Source of the DNA: Loktanella sp. M215
GTDB lineage: Bacteria > Pseudomonadota > Alphaproteobacteria > Rhodobacterales > Rhodobacteraceae
DNA length: 64,000 nucleotides
Assembly: GCF_021735925.1 (NCBI RefSeq)
Contig: NZ_WMEA01000008.1
Location: 69,373-133,372 of the forward strand
Reading direction: 5' to 3'
The translations under genes were made by a program, and so were the position numbers. The notes below the pieces were generated by a model that was given only the letters and a program-made list of their open reading frames with translations, ran no database searches and had not been told where the DNA came from. Within the stretch, counting starts at the first letter, position 1. Each line of letters begins with the position of its first letter. Positions 16,154-25,713 of the stretch are shown here, in pieces.

Positions 16154-17227
16154 TCATGGTGCGAGATGCGCGTCGAGAAAACAGGTGATCTCCGCAAAGA
16201 TCTCCAGCGTTTCAGGCGCCACAGGATCGAAGAGATACTGCCCGTGGGAGAAGGCCTCGAAGATCTGCACGTTTGCCTCTACGCCCGCCTGCCGAAGTGC
16301 CCGTTGAGTCCGCACGGTGTCCGACAGCAGCAAGTCGCGCGTTCCGCTGATGAGCAGCGTCGGCGGGAAGCCCGCGAAATCGCCATGGACCGGTGAGACG
16401 CCCGGATCGGTCAGCGCGGTGTCGCCCGCATAGAGGCGCGCTGCGTCCGATAGAAACCCGTCATAGCTTACCAGGACGTTGTCCACGCCCTCATTGACGG
16501 ACAGGCTATCGCCGCTTCCGGCCAGATCCACCCATGGGGTATTCACGGCCACGGCTGCAGGAACCGGCAGGCCTTCGGCTACGAGCCGCTGCGTCATCGC
16601 CACGATCAGCCCGCCGCTGGCTGAGTTGCCGGTGAACGCGACCCGTTCGGGTTCATAATGCTTCAGCACGGCTTGCCAGACGGCGACACCGTCGTCCAGC
16701 GCCGCAGGGTAGGGAGCTTCAGGCGCCAAGCGGTAGTCGAAGGCCAGCACGCGGTATCCGCCATAGGCCGCCATCAACGTCGCTTCATAAGTTCCGGATG
16801 CGCGGCTACCAAAGACGTAGGCACCGCCATGCGCGTTCACGATTAACTGCAATTCATGCGCTGCAGGGATCGTCTCTGGCGTCAGGATGTAAGCGTTGAC
16901 GCCGCCCATCTCGACCTGCTCGATGGTGACGCCCAGACTCTCGCGAAGATCAGCAAGCACCGGCTCCATCTGCTCCACGGACCCCGCCTCATAGGCTTTC
17001 CACACATCAGCCGATGCTGGATGTTCGTTCCAGAACGGCAGCCAGAACGGTTGCGCGACCAACGCCCTTCCGGCTTTGCTGAGGCCTTCCGGTGTGGGGA
17101 TGATGCGGGCTGGAATGGCACGGGGGCCCGTGTCGGTCTCCTGCGCCGCAAGGTCGGATGCGGGACCCGAGATCAGGATAGCGGCCATGGCGGCCAAGGC
17201 GCTTGGTCTGTATGTGAAACGGTTCAT
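16154..17227 (-). CDS. exported alpha/beta hydrolase (HSL/acetyl-hydrolase family)
   Basis: This is a 357-residue esterase of the hormone-sensitive-lipase type. An N-terminal signal segment (MNRFTYRPSALAAMAAILI...ASDLAAQE) supports the start at 17227, which has a GGAGAT ribosome site, and implies export. The HGG oxyanion motif is NAHGGAYVF, the nucleophile Ser lies in FTGNSASGGL, the acid in SGTRDLLLSD and the His in FSHGQYLFD. A long N-terminal cap helix region precedes it. The neighbouring XRE regulator gene on the same strand starts upstream, about 100 bp away, and may regulate it. The substrate is probably a short-chain ester. Confidence 0.88.
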   Translation of the reverse strand: MNRFTYRPSALAAMAAILISGPASDLAAQETDTGPRAIPARIIPTPEGLSKAGRALVAQPFWLPFWNEHPASADVWKAYEAGSVEQMEPVLADLRESLGVTIEQVEMGGVNAYILTPETIPAAHELQLIVNAHGGAYVFGSRASGTYEATLMAAYGGYRVLAFDYRLAPEAPYPAALDDGVAVWQAVLKHYEPERVAFTGNSASGGLIVAMTQRLVAEGLPVPAAVAVNTPWVDLAGSGDSLSVNEGVDNVLVSYDGFLSDAARLYAGDTALTDPGVSPVHGDFAGFPPTLLISGTRDLLLSDTVRTQRALRQAGVEANVQIFEAFSHGQYLFDPVAPETLEIFAEITCFLDAHLAP

Positions 17228-17333
17228 CGGTATCTCCATTGATGTCTGGAGACGTCTTTCCATCCAGCAGATGGTCCGAACAATACGTGATCTTATCAGG
17301 GTATAACCCCTTACAGAGTCTGCCCAAAGGGAA

Positions 17334-18164
17334 CTAATACGTCGATGCGGCAACGAGTTGCGCGATCCGCGAAGCCACGTCCCGCGATGCCGGCGTGTAG
17401 ATCATCAGGCCAAGGTCCGGGCGACCGTCGACGGTGAACGACGCATATTCCAAAGTCATCGGCCCAAGGACACCCGTGACGATGTTCTTGTGCCCTTCGC
17501 CGTAGGACGCGACCTCGTTGTCTTGCCACATCGCCGCGAACGCGGGACTCGCCGCGGAGAGCTGTGCCACCAGTTCCGTGGTCGCCTGCGATGCGCCGGC
17601 ACGCGCGACATCGGCCCGGAAGGCGGCGACCATGAAGCGGGCTTCCTGCTCCCAGTCCAGCATCCCGTTAGGGATTCGGGGATCGGTGAAGAAGATACGC
17701 AGGATGTTGCGCTCGCCTGGCTCCATCGCGGAATAGTCGCTCAGGATCAGCGTCGCGGCCCGGTTCCAGGCGACCACATCCCAGATCGCGGAGCGAATGA
17801 CCGCGGGACTGGACACGAGGGAATCGAGAACGCGCTGGAGCTGGTCAGAGATTGCTTCTGGCACGGTATACTTCGCCTTGGGGGGCCGGTCCTGCGCGAT
17901 CAGGAATAAATGCTCCCGCTCCGCCGGGGTCAGGACGAGCGCCCGCGAGATACGGTCGAGCACGTCAACGGACGGTGCGCCTCCACGTCCCTGTTCAAGC
18001 CATGTGTACCAGGTCGCACTGACATTGGCGCGCAGCGCGACCTCCTCGCGACGCAGCCCCGGCGTGCGTCGGCGCGTCAGGGGAAAACCGAACGCCGCCG
18101 GGTCCAGCTTGCCGCGGCGATCCTTGAGATATCTGCCAAGGCCGTTGTCTTCCTCTTGCGCCAT
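17334..18164 (-). CDS. XRE-family regulator with MmyB-like ligand domain
   Basis: The 276-residue protein has an N-terminal XRE helix-turn-helix (residues about 10-75; FPLTRRRTPGLRREEVALRA, SATWYTWLEQGR). The RRxxGLRREEvA and WYTWLEQGR signatures identify the family whose C-terminal MmyB-like PAS-type domain (VVAWNRAATLILSDYS; MLDWEQEARFMVAAFRAD) binds a small hydrophobic ligand. Such genes commonly sit beside the SDR, MDR or hydrolase gene they repress. Here the esterase lies downstream and an MDR reductase gene is divergent. Confidence 0.88.
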   Translation of the reverse strand: MAQEEDNGLGRYLKDRRGKLDPAAFGFPLTRRRTPGLRREEVALRANVSATWYTWLEQGRGGAPSVDVLDRISRALVLTPAEREHLFLIAQDRPPKAKYTVPEAISDQLQRVLDSLVSSPAVIRSAIWDVVAWNRAATLILSDYSAMEPGERNILRIFFTDPRIPNGMLDWEQEARFMVAAFRADVARAGASQATTELVAQLSAASPAFAAMWQDNEVASYGEGHKNIVTGVLGPMTLEYASFTVDGRPDLGLMIYTPASRDVASRIAQLVAASTY

Positions 18165-18486
18165 CGCCAGCTATCTCCAGTCCATACCAGGATATCTTAC
18201 CCCTTTGTCAAAATGGATTCCAGCGGGGCTTGAGACGTCAAACCCGCAAAGAAGCCCATCAGCATGACCCAACTGAACCTTCCAAGTATCTACATCCGTT
18301 GACGCCACCCATGAACTCCACGGGCATCTTAACGGCGTTCGCCACGGTGCCGATCATTGCGGCGGGCACGATCGGTTTCAGGCAGTTCCGCAGAGCGGGG
18401 TAAGGATCATACCGGGATACGATCACGGCTCCTGTTGTGCAAAACGAGGGCTATCTGAGGACCAGACGGTTTCAAGGAGACAAACC

Positions 18487-19506
18487 ATGACGGATACACA
18501 TCTGATGGCCGCTTGGCAGCCCAAACCGGATGCCACGCTGCGCGTCGAGGCGGTTGACGAGTCGTTACCCGGCGAGAATGAGATCGCGGTACACAATGCA
18601 GCGCTTGCCATCAATCCCGCCGACTGGATCCTTCAGGCTCAGCCTGTAGGCGACTGGATGCAATATCCGATGATCCTCGGCAACGACGTCGCAGGAGAGG
18701 TCGTGGCCATCGGCCCGGGCGTCACAAGGTTCGCCGTAGGCGACAGGGTGCTGGGTCAGGCGGTCGGCTGCTGGACGAATACCCCGGCGAAAGGTGGCTT
18801 CCAGACCCGGACAATTCTGGACGTGAACTTGGCTTCGCCGATGCCAAACAGCATGACGTATACCCAGGCCTGCGTCCTGCCGCTCGGTATCGGCACGGCC
18901 GCCTGCGGTCTGTTCCAGACCGACCATCTTGGACTCGACCACCCGCGCATGGGGGCGAAAAAGTCCGGCATCACAGTTCTGGTATGGGGCGGTGCGTCCA
19001 GCGTCGGCTCCTGTGCGATCCAACTCGCGGTCGCTGCGGGCTACGATGTCGTCACGACGGCATCGCCGAAGAACGCCGATGCGTTGAAGGCCTTGGGGGC
19101 GCGCGAGGTGATCGACTATCACCGGAACGATGTCGTCGATGCGGTTGTCGCCGCTTTCGACGGCCATCAGATCGCCGGAGCCATATTCACAGTTGGCGAG
19201 ACAGGCCCGTGCTACGACGCCGTCAGCCGCCTCAAAGGGAACCGCACCGTCGCGTCGACGCTGCCTATTCCGGAGGATAAACCGGAAACCGTCACGGCGA
19301 CGCAGATTTTCGGCCTGACGCTGCGGGACAACGAGATGGGGAAGGCGATCTACGAGGATTATCTGCCCGAGGCACTCAAAAATGGCAGCCTCAAACCTGC
19401 TCCGGCGGCGCGCATCGTCGGCAATGGTCTCGACGCGCTGCAGGCCGCGCTCGAGACGCAGAAGGCAGGCGTCTCCGCTGAGAAGATCGTCGTCACGTTG
19501 CGTTGA
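18487..19506 (+). CDS. MDR-family zinc-independent reductase (enoyl-reductase-like)
   Basis: The 339-residue medium-chain reductase has a GroES-like part (NPADWILQAQ; MILGNDVAGEVVAIGPG) and a Rossmann part with LVWGGASSVGSCAIQLA near residue 165. Zinc-binding Cys/His residues are lacking and the sequence resembles trans-enoyl or quinone reductases. An SD-like AAGGAGA precedes the start. It diverges from the XRE regulator across 320 bp and is followed by a MarR gene that starts about 105 bp after its stop. Confidence 0.87.
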   Translation: MTDTHLMAAWQPKPDATLRVEAVDESLPGENEIAVHNAALAINPADWILQAQPVGDWMQYPMILGNDVAGEVVAIGPGVTRFAVGDRVLGQAVGCWTNTPAKGGFQTRTILDVNLASPMPNSMTYTQACVLPLGIGTAACGLFQTDHLGLDHPRMGAKKSGITVLVWGGASSVGSCAIQLAVAAGYDVVTTASPKNADALKALGAREVIDYHRNDVVDAVVAAFDGHQIAGAIFTVGETGPCYDAVSRLKGNRTVASTLPIPEDKPETVTATQIFGLTLRDNEMGKAIYEDYLPEALKNGSLKPAPAARIVGNGLDALQAALETQKAGVSAEKIVVTLR

Positions 19507-19611
19507 CCGATGCCGCATCTTCTTCACTTGGCCGTCTCTCAACTGAAAATAGCCGTGGCTTTTGGACCGATAGAGGCTGATCCGCATGATTGCATTTGCT
19601 ATGAAAGGGAC

Positions 19612-20040
19612 ATGACTGACCTTCCAAAACGCCTCTCGGATTCGATCACGACACTCATCGCGCAGTTCAAGATGCGACCGGATGGCCCTTACGAAGGGTT
19701 GAGCCTTGTCGAGACGTCGATCGTTGCGAATATCGCCGTAGCATGCAGCCCAGCCGTTCAGGGAGATATCGGCAGCGCATTGCGCCTGCCAAAAACAACC
19801 ATGACAAGCGCTGTGAGCAGGCTGCAAACCAAGGGCCTTGTTGAAAGAATGCAATGTGTTGACGATAAACGCGTTCGGGTTTTAACTCTCACGAAGGCTG
19901 GCAGGACTTTGGCTGACTCTCTTGCCTTGGCGCAGGTTCAGTCAAGTGAGGCAATGCTGAATGCCCTTCCCCAAGAGGACCGCGAAACGCTTGTTCGTCT
20001 GCTGGAGCAGGTCGCAGATACAATCCGAGAGCAAGATTGA
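19612..20040 (+). CDS. MarR-family regulator
   Basis: The 142-residue protein has a winged-helix MarR core: SLVETSIVANIAVACSPAVQGDIGSALRLPKTTMTSAVSRLQTKGLVERM, then a wing with CVDDKRVRVLTLTKAGR. The GAAAGGGA ribosome site supports the ATG at 19612 rather than the earlier in-frame start. It lies downstream of an MDR reductase and upstream of a damaged SRPBCC gene, and may regulate either. Confidence 0.85.
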   Translation: MTDLPKRLSDSITTLIAQFKMRPDGPYEGLSLVETSIVANIAVACSPAVQGDIGSALRLPKTTMTSAVSRLQTKGLVERMQCVDDKRVRVLTLTKAGRTLADSLALAQVQSSEAMLNALPQEDRETLVRLLEQVADTIREQD

Positions 20041-20091
20041 TTTAGTACGAACGTCGCACTATGTTTCGGGGAACTGATAGAGGGTGAAGAC

Positions 20092-20643
20092 GTGGCGAAC
20101 AATCTCACTGATCCTAAATCATTAGGACCGTCTGCAGTTGTTTCGGCAACTGCCAATATACCTCTTGCAGTGGCGTGGGAGCGTTTCGTTCCGATTGAGC
20201 TACCAATGGTGTTTCCAAAAGCGAAAGGCCCTATTCCACCCGTGGTCGCCGTCGAAGGTCAGACCGGACGGTGGGACGAGGTCGGGATGTCCCGAACGGT
20301 CGTGTTGGGAGATGGCGCCCGCCTTCGCGAACAAATAACCCTTAGCAATCCGACGGGCGGTGTGCCGCCGGCGAACGGTTCGGCCCGATTCGGATACATG
20401 GTTTCCGGCTTTTCTGGCCCGCTTGGATGGATGACCAATGAAGCGCGGGGTCTGTGGCAGTTTGAAGAAGTCGGCGAAATCACCAAGATCATTTGGACAT
20501 ACGGGTTCAAGCCGACAAGCGTGCTGAGTCGCCCAATCCTTGGCCTCATTATCGCAGCATTTGGAAGAAATATATGCAGGACGGGATGTCGAACGTCGTC
20601 AGGGTCCTTGAGCACGGCCAGGCATGAATTGTTTCACGCATGA
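20092..20643 (+). pseudogene. SRPBCC-like protein with C-terminal frameshift
   Basis: A GTG start with an AGAGGGTGA ribosome site opens a protein resembling the START/SRPBCC fold (AVVSATANIPLAVAWERFVPI; GWMTNEARGLWQFEEVGE). After FGRN the natural frame appears lost. Shifting by one base near 20570 gives YMQDGMSNVVRVLEHGQA-stop (stop 20625-20627), a far more SRPBCC-like end than the current IC-RTG-rich tail. One base seems to be missing in the AAATATAT run. Function is unknown. These proteins often accompany stress-type MarR regulators. Confidence 0.6.
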
Positions 20644-20763
20644 CGGCAGAGGCCCGCTCCAACACCGTGTTCTTCACAACGGACGAGGATGCCCGGCAAA
20701 ACCTTTGCGGTTCGGACAGAACTGCGGCGACAAATGTCCGTCGAAGGATCCCCTCACAAACAA

Positions 20764-21663
20764 TCAGTCGTTGCCCAGACGCGAGCGAAGCGTATTGAGC
20801 AACCAGCGTCCACCGGGGCCGAGGACGCGGTCGCGCCGGTGTGCGGCGTAGATCGTGAGCCCGGCGGCAGGGGCAGAATCGTCTTCAATCTGCAACGCGA
20901 TGAGTTTGCCGTTGGCGAGCAAGTCCACGACAAGATGCTCGGGCATTCGACACCATCCGAAACCGGCAAGGAGGAAATCCAGACGTCGCCCGAGATCGAC
21001 GAAGCGCCACAGCCGCGCGCTCGATAAGCCGTAGTTCGCCCCGTCAGGCGTTACCGGGTCCGACAAAACGAGTTGCACATGGGTTGCGAGATCATCGCGC
21101 GTGATCCGGCGTTTCAACGATGCAAGCGGATGGCCAGGAGCGGCTACGGGGCACATGGCGACGTTCAGCAGCGGATACGCCACGATATCGTCGGGCACGG
21201 CGGGAAGTAACAGGCAGATCGCCAGCGACGCCGCATCGTCGCGGAGCCGCCGAAGGGAACCACCCAGCCCCTCGGTCGAAAAGCTGATAGGCAGATCGGG
21301 ATAGGTCTCGTTCAGCGCGCGCAGGCTGTCGATCAATAGCGCGCTTGGCACCAGCGGGTCGATTGCAAGCGTCAGCTCGGGCTCCAGCCCGGCCCGCGTC
21401 CCAGCCGCGACCGCCTCGAACCGGGCCGCACTGGCCAAGACCAGCCGCGCCTGATCGACCAGTACGCGGCCGGTCTCGGTCAAGCGCGGGCGATAACTGT
21501 TCCGGTCGAAAAGCGCGACGCCCTGCGTTGCTTCCAGCGTTGCGATTGCTTGGCTGATCGCAGACTGCACCCGACCGAGGGCGCGCCCAGCGGCGGAGAA
21601 GCTGCCCGCGTCGGCGATCGCAATGAGGACGCGAAGCTGGTCGAGACTTAGACTGCCAATCAT
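20764..21663 (-). CDS. LysR-family regulator
   Basis: The 299-residue LysR has its helix-turn-helix at residues 5-63 (LDQLRVLIAIADAGSFSAAGRALGRVQSAISQAIATLEA) and a standard effector domain (LAIDPLVPSALLIDSL; DDAASLAICLLLPA). It is divergent from a dioxygenase pseudogene and an azoreductase gene, with about 80 bp between it and the pseudogene start. It is the likely activator of the azoreductase unit. Confidence 0.88.
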   Translation of the reverse strand: MIGSLSLDQLRVLIAIADAGSFSAAGRALGRVQSAISQAIATLEATQGVALFDRNSYRPRLTETGRVLVDQARLVLASAARFEAVAAGTRAGLEPELTLAIDPLVPSALLIDSLRALNETYPDLPISFSTEGLGGSLRRLRDDAASLAICLLLPAVPDDIVAYPLLNVAMCPVAAPGHPLASLKRRITRDDLATHVQLVLSDPVTPDGANYGLSSARLWRFVDLGRRLDFLLAGFGWCRMPEHLVVDLLANGKLIALQIEDDSAPAAGLTIYAAHRRDRVLGPGGRWLLNTLRSRLGND

Positions 21664-21741
21664 ACTCCATCTCTCTTCTAGATGAAGATGATCACTATTT
21701 CATCGCTCCCGCAATCGGAATGCCATGGTTATGAAGGTTGC

Positions 21742-22084
21742 ATGCAACCAACACACTTCATCAGTCACGGCGGTGGTCCCCGCTTTTTCCTAGAACCCGG
21801 TCCGATGCGCGCCACATGGCATGAGTTTGAGGCCTATCTGGCGGGTGTCGTATCCCGGGTGGACGTCCGGCCGGAGGCGGTTCTTAGAGATACGAGATGG
21901 CGAGACCCGCGACGCCGCGCTCAGCGCATGGGAGCAAGCCCCCGGTGCTCGTAAGGCTCAGCGGCACGAGGATTACCTGTTGCCGCTGATGGTGGCCGCC
22001 GGGGCCGTATCTGGCGAGCTCGGCCATTCCGACTTCCACGGACATGCTTTCGGCAAGCCGATTTCCGGCTTCCGCTTCGGATAG
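21742..22084 (+). pseudogene. DODA-type extradiol dioxygenase, internal deletion
   Basis: The N-terminal part (MQPTHFISHGGGPRFF, with the conserved metal His of SHGGGP; RPEAVL) matches class III (LigB/DODA) ring-opening dioxygenases. In another frame the C-terminal part appears ([42 protein letters not shown]). The whole central region of about 150 residues, including the other metal ligands, is missing, and the halves are out of frame. It lies between a LysR gene and azoR, so the intact ancestor was probably regulated with them. Confidence 0.8.
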
Positions 22085-22106
22085 ATCAACCAAAGGAACC
22101 CCTGAC

Positions 22107-22721
22107 ATGACCAGACTTTTGAGCATCGAGACCAGCCCCCGCGGCGCATCTTCCATCTCTCGCCATATGACGCGACGCTTCCTAGCCGACTGGCGCGCAA
22201 CTTATCCAGCGGGTGAGGTCGTTGATCGCGATCTGATGGAAACAGGTCTGCAATTCGTGACCGCACCATGGCTCGCTGCCTACTTCACGCCGCCGGACGC
22301 TCACACGCCGGAGATGAAAGCCGCGCTCGGCCTTTCAGATACGCTGACGGCCGAAGTCATCGCCGCCGATCACATCGTCATCTCCACGCCGGTCTACAAT
22401 TACAACGTACCCGCCGTACTTAAGGCATGGGTCGATCATATCGTGCGCAAAGGCATGACACTCGGTTTCGACGGCAAGGGCCTTTTGACGGGCAAGAAGG
22501 CCACCATCCTAATCGCGTCGGGCGGGGTCTACACCGAGGGCTCGCCAATTCAGAACCGTGACATCGCTCCTCAGTACCTTCGACTCGTTCTCGGCGTTAT
22601 CGGCATCGATGACGTCACCGTCGTCGCGGGTGGCGGGGCCAAGGCGGTCGATCTGGGCGAGCAGACGATGGACGGCTTTATCGCGGGTCTGGAGCCGCAG
22701 ATCGCGGCTGCCGCCGCATAA
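22107..22721 (+). CDS. azoR: FMN-dependent NADH:quinone/azo reductase
   Basis: The 204-residue flavodoxin-fold enzyme reduces quinones and azo compounds by two-electron transfer. Family signs are [22 protein letters not shown] at the N-terminal FMN phosphate loop, [26 protein letters not shown] and [13 protein letters not shown], all in AzoR order. An AAAGGAA ribosome site supports ATG 22107. It follows the broken dioxygenase by 22 nt and likely belongs to the unit controlled by the divergent LysR at 20764. Confidence 0.9.
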   Translation: MTRLLSIETSPRGASSISRHMTRRFLADWRATYPAGEVVDRDLMETGLQFVTAPWLAAYFTPPDAHTPEMKAALGLSDTLTAEVIAADHIVISTPVYNYNVPAVLKAWVDHIVRKGMTLGFDGKGLLTGKKATILIASGGVYTEGSPIQNRDIAPQYLRLVLGVIGIDDVTVVAGGGAKAVDLGEQTMDGFIAGLEPQIAAAAA

Positions 22722-22795
22722 ATTGTAGTCCAATAGAACCGGAAGGTATCAGCCATCACATCAGCAGCTGACTTTATCGTTTCGTCATAAAATAA

Positions 22796-22829
22796 GCTCC
22801 TTCCGGCCGACCGCTCAGTCAGAAGGAGC
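22796..22829. terminator. candidate bidirectional terminator
   Basis: GCTCCTTC (22796-22803) and GAAGGAGC (22822-22829) form a perfect 8-bp stem with an 18-nt loop between the convergent azoR and LysR genes. Confidence 0.45.
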
Positions 22830-22891
22830 CCGTGACATTGGCGCGCATTCGGCCCGGATTGCTAAGCTTCGGTGAACCCGCCGCGCCCGTT

Positions 22892-23797
22892 TTATCCCAA
22901 GATATCGCGGAAGATATCCTGGACCGTGTCGATGACATGCTGGACGCCGCGATCCTGCGATTGACGCCGGTGCCAGGCCAGATGCAGGGGGAAGCCTGGA
23001 ACGTCGATCGGCGGATCAAAACAGATAAGATCAGGGTGCTGCCGATCGGCAAACCCGTGCCGCGGCACCATCGCGATCAGGTCGGTGCCTGTCAAAAGCG
23101 GCAAGACAATCTGAAACGCCGGCACGACCACACCGACTGACCTGCTCCGGCCCATCTCGGCGAGTTGCAGGTCAAGCGGCGACTGCATCTGGCCACGGCC
23201 AGAGACGACGACATGCGGCCAGGACAGCCAGGCGTCGAGATCGAAACGCTCTGCGGCAGGGTGTCCTTTGCGCATTGCGACAACGTAGGTCTCGTGCATC
23301 AACGTAACCCGCTCCAGCCCGGGCTGATCGACCGCAAGCACGGAAATCGCGAGATCGGTATTGCCGTCCGTCAGAGCTCGCAAGGTGCCGTGTGTGCCAA
23401 CCCACGGGTGAAAGACAATCCTCAAAGCCGGCGCCGACTGTGACAGGGACGCCAGAAGTGGACCTGCGATCAGAAGAGTCGGATCGTCGGCGGAAGTGAT
23501 ACGTATGACCTGGTCCAAGTCCCGTAAAGGGCGTTCAACTGGGTCGACCAGAGCATGCACCTCGGCCAGCAACGCCTTGAGCGGCGCGCGCAGCGCCTCG
23601 GCCCGCGGCGTGCGGTGCATCACCCCGCGACCGCGTTCGAGGAGCGGATCATCGAAGAGGTCACGGCATCGTTGCAGCGCACTGGACACTGCTGGCTGGG
23701 ACAGGTTCAGGCGATGAGCGGCACGGCTGACGTGCGCCTCTTCGAGAAGGGCTTCGAGCACCACCAGCAGATTGAGATCAATTGCACGTAAATTCAT
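22892..23797 (-). CDS. LysR-family regulator
   Basis: The 301-residue protein starts MNLRAIDLNLLVVLEALLEEAHVSRAA with the helix-turn-helix through residue 65 (NLSQPAVSSALQRCRDLFDDPLLERG), the NodD/SyrM-like LysR subgroup. The effector domain contains GNTDLAISVLAVDQPG. It is divergent from the quinone-reductase-like gene at 23888, with an AT-rich gap containing ATA-N7-TAT-type symmetry around 23808. Confidence 0.88.
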   Translation of the reverse strand: MNLRAIDLNLLVVLEALLEEAHVSRAAHRLNLSQPAVSSALQRCRDLFDDPLLERGRGVMHRTPRAEALRAPLKALLAEVHALVDPVERPLRDLDQVIRITSADDPTLLIAGPLLASLSQSAPALRIVFHPWVGTHGTLRALTDGNTDLAISVLAVDQPGLERVTLMHETYVVAMRKGHPAAERFDLDAWLSWPHVVVSGRGQMQSPLDLQLAEMGRSRSVGVVVPAFQIVLPLLTGTDLIAMVPRHGFADRQHPDLICFDPPIDVPGFPLHLAWHRRQSQDRGVQHVIDTVQDIFRDILG

Positions 23798-23887
23798 GAC
23801 CTGAATAATAGACTATATTTTATATCTGTTGGAGTTATTTCTGCGGCGTTCCTAGGTTGAAGTCAGATCAACCCAAAGGAACATCCC

Positions 23888-24469
23888 ATGACCAAGACAC
23901 TAGTCCTTCTGTTTCACCCCAATCTGTCAGCATCGACTACAAATGCAGCCTTTGCCAAGGCGGCGACAACCGTCGAAGGCGTGCGCGTCGTCGACATGCA
24001 AGCCCGTTACCCGGACGGCGTCATCGACATGTTTACGGATGCCGAAGTGGAAGCCCAAATGCTGCTGGATACCGACCGGATCGTGCTGCAGTTTCCGCTG
24101 CAGTGGTATGCGACACCTGTGCTGCTGAAAGCGTGGCAGGACGCCGTGTTGACCCGGATGTATTACATCAACGCCGCTACGGAAGGTGCGCTCCTCTCCG
24201 GGACGCCCATCATGATCGCCGTAACCGCCGGTAACGTCCCGGACGCCTACACACCCGAAGGACAGAACTACTATTCAATCGACGCCCTTCTGACTCCATT
24301 GAAGGCGACTGCCTATCGCTGCGGTCTGCCGTGGCACGCGCCTTACATCATCTACAACGCCGGTAAGCTGGACCCGTCCGCACTCTCCGCTGCAGCGGAC
24401 GGATATGCCGACGCACTCCGCGCGTTCATCGCCGCGACTGCGCCAAAATCAACTTCTCAGGCGGCATAG
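23888..24469 (+). CDS. NAD(P)H-dependent quinone reductase (KefF/NQO type)
   Basis: The 193-residue flavodoxin-like protein begins KTLVLLFHPNLSASTTNAAF, the FMN-binding start of the KefF/MdaB/NQO1 group. It carries DRIVLQFPLQWYATPVLLKAWQDAVLTRMYY, the strongly conserved FPxxWYxxPxxLKxWxDxV motif. It is expected to perform two-electron reduction of quinones. Its regulator is probably the divergent LysR. AAAGGAA is the SD. Confidence 0.88.
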   Translation: MTKTLVLLFHPNLSASTTNAAFAKAATTVEGVRVVDMQARYPDGVIDMFTDAEVEAQMLLDTDRIVLQFPLQWYATPVLLKAWQDAVLTRMYYINAATEGALLSGTPIMIAVTAGNVPDAYTPEGQNYYSIDALLTPLKATAYRCGLPWHAPYIIYNAGKLDPSALSAAADGYADALRAFIAATAPKSTSQAA

Positions 24470-24599
24470 GTCGAAAACGCCCAGACACTGCTGCCTCTTC
24501 AGGCCTCAGTTCCGGTGGGCGACGGCCACGACATGCCTCAGCGCCACTCTTCGCGCACCAGTCACCATACCAATCTTCACTCACGACAGGACCGATCCC

Positions 24600-25040
24600 A
24601 TGACTCTATCTGACACTCAAAACTCAACAGTGGCTACGAACGACTCCTCGACGTCGCGCGACCGCGTGGCCAAATACATCATGATTGCCTTGGGAGTTTC
24701 GACCCTCGGCGCATTTGCCAATGCGGCCTTCGAGCTTGGCTCAATCCCGCCTGATCGCATCGTGTCGCACACATGGGAAATGCTGGCTTACCCCGTCTTT
24801 GCGGGTCTGTTCGCGCTGCTCGCCTTCTATCCCAGACGCATGCCCGGCCTGTGGGAGCTCGTCCTGTTCCAAAAGCTTGGCATCACGTTCTTCAGTTTTT
24901 CCCTGCTTGGATCCGCAGGCGGCGCCGTCGCATCGGATGACCCGATGCTGCGCCTGATCGTGGACGGCGTCCTCGTCTCGCTCACCCTCGTCAGCTACGG
25001 ACTTGTGCGGGGCTGGACGGCGTGGCGTGATCTCCATTGA
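24600..25040 (+). CDS. small four-helix membrane protein, function unknown
   Basis: The 146-residue protein has a polar N-terminal tail (residues 1-25) and four hydrophobic segments: MIALGVSTLGAFANAAFEL, MLAYPVFAGLFALLAFY, ITFFSFSLLGSAGGAV and IVDGVLVSLTLVSYGLV. I recognise no characterised family. It resembles small DoxX-like or DUF-type inner-membrane proteins found near quinone reductases. It starts 130 nt after the quinone-reductase gene in the same direction and may be in its transcript. Confidence 0.65.
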   Translation: MTLSDTQNSTVATNDSSTSRDRVAKYIMIALGVSTLGAFANAAFELGSIPPDRIVSHTWEMLAYPVFAGLFALLAFYPRRMPGLWELVLFQKLGITFFSFSLLGSAGGAVASDDPMLRLIVDGVLVSLTLVSYGLVRGWTAWRDLH

Positions 25041-25086
25041 GCCGGATCAGACAGAATTGGCCGTCCCGCCGGGTCATTGCCTGATA

Positions 25087-25713
25087 TCACCCGATCGCTT
25101 CCATATTTTGACGTTTGAGGGCGACCTGCACGCCTTTGTCAGCTTCCATGCGTGCACGATGTTGCTTCAGCGCCGGGTAGTCGTCGATCGATAGCGGCGT
25201 TTGCGCGATCCAGCGCGTCAACACGTAAAGGAATGTGTCAGCAAATGAACGCTTGCCAAGATACCATTCGCCACCGTTATCGCTCAGAATACCATTCATG
25301 CGATCATATTGCCCAGCAAGAGTCTTGTATGTCTTACGTTTGACCTCGGCCTGACCACTTTCGGTCTCGGCCAGATTTTGTGGACCGAAGTGACCGCCGT
25401 AGGCCGCATGTACTTCCGATGTCATGTAAGACAGTGCTTCAGCTTCTTTCCGACCGAGTTCAGTATCGCTGGCGTAGCTGTCGGATCCGTAGGCTGCGCC
25501 GAGCCAGGACAAGATCGCTGCGGCCTCGGTCAGGACGTCGCCGTTTTCGAATTTCAACGCAGGCACTTTGCCTTTTCAATTGATAGCGAGGTAGTCGTCC
25601 TTCTTATGGTCGCCGTAGGCCATGGTGTGGATTCCGACCGGTGCATCGAGCCAAGCCACGGCGATATTCGGCGAAAGTGAGCAGGTGCCCGGCATTGTAT
25701 ATAGCGTTGGCAT
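25087..25713 (-). pseudogene. glutathione S-transferase with in-frame TGA
   Basis: From ATG 25713 the frame gives MPTLYTMPGTCSLSPNIAVAW, a typical GST thioredoxin-fold start with the beta-class Cys. It reaches YLAIN, then a TGA (25578-25576), then KGKVPALKFENGDVLTEAAAIL, the cis-Pro and glutathione-binding region, and a complete helical domain. Other GSTs have NPKGKVP, so the stop replaces the conserved Pro. The remaining open frame from 25566 would lack most of the glutathione site. Sequence is otherwise well preserved, so the lesion is recent or a base-calling error. Confidence 0.8.

Noticed and set aside
18311..18403. 30-codon ORF with a hydrophobic segment upstream of the MDR gene
   Set aside because: No SD and no recognisable relatives; probably leader sequence or a fragment.
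25576..25578. TGA as a selenocysteine codon in the GST
   Set aside because: It replaces a conserved proline, not a cysteine, and no SECIS-like hairpin was seen just downstream.
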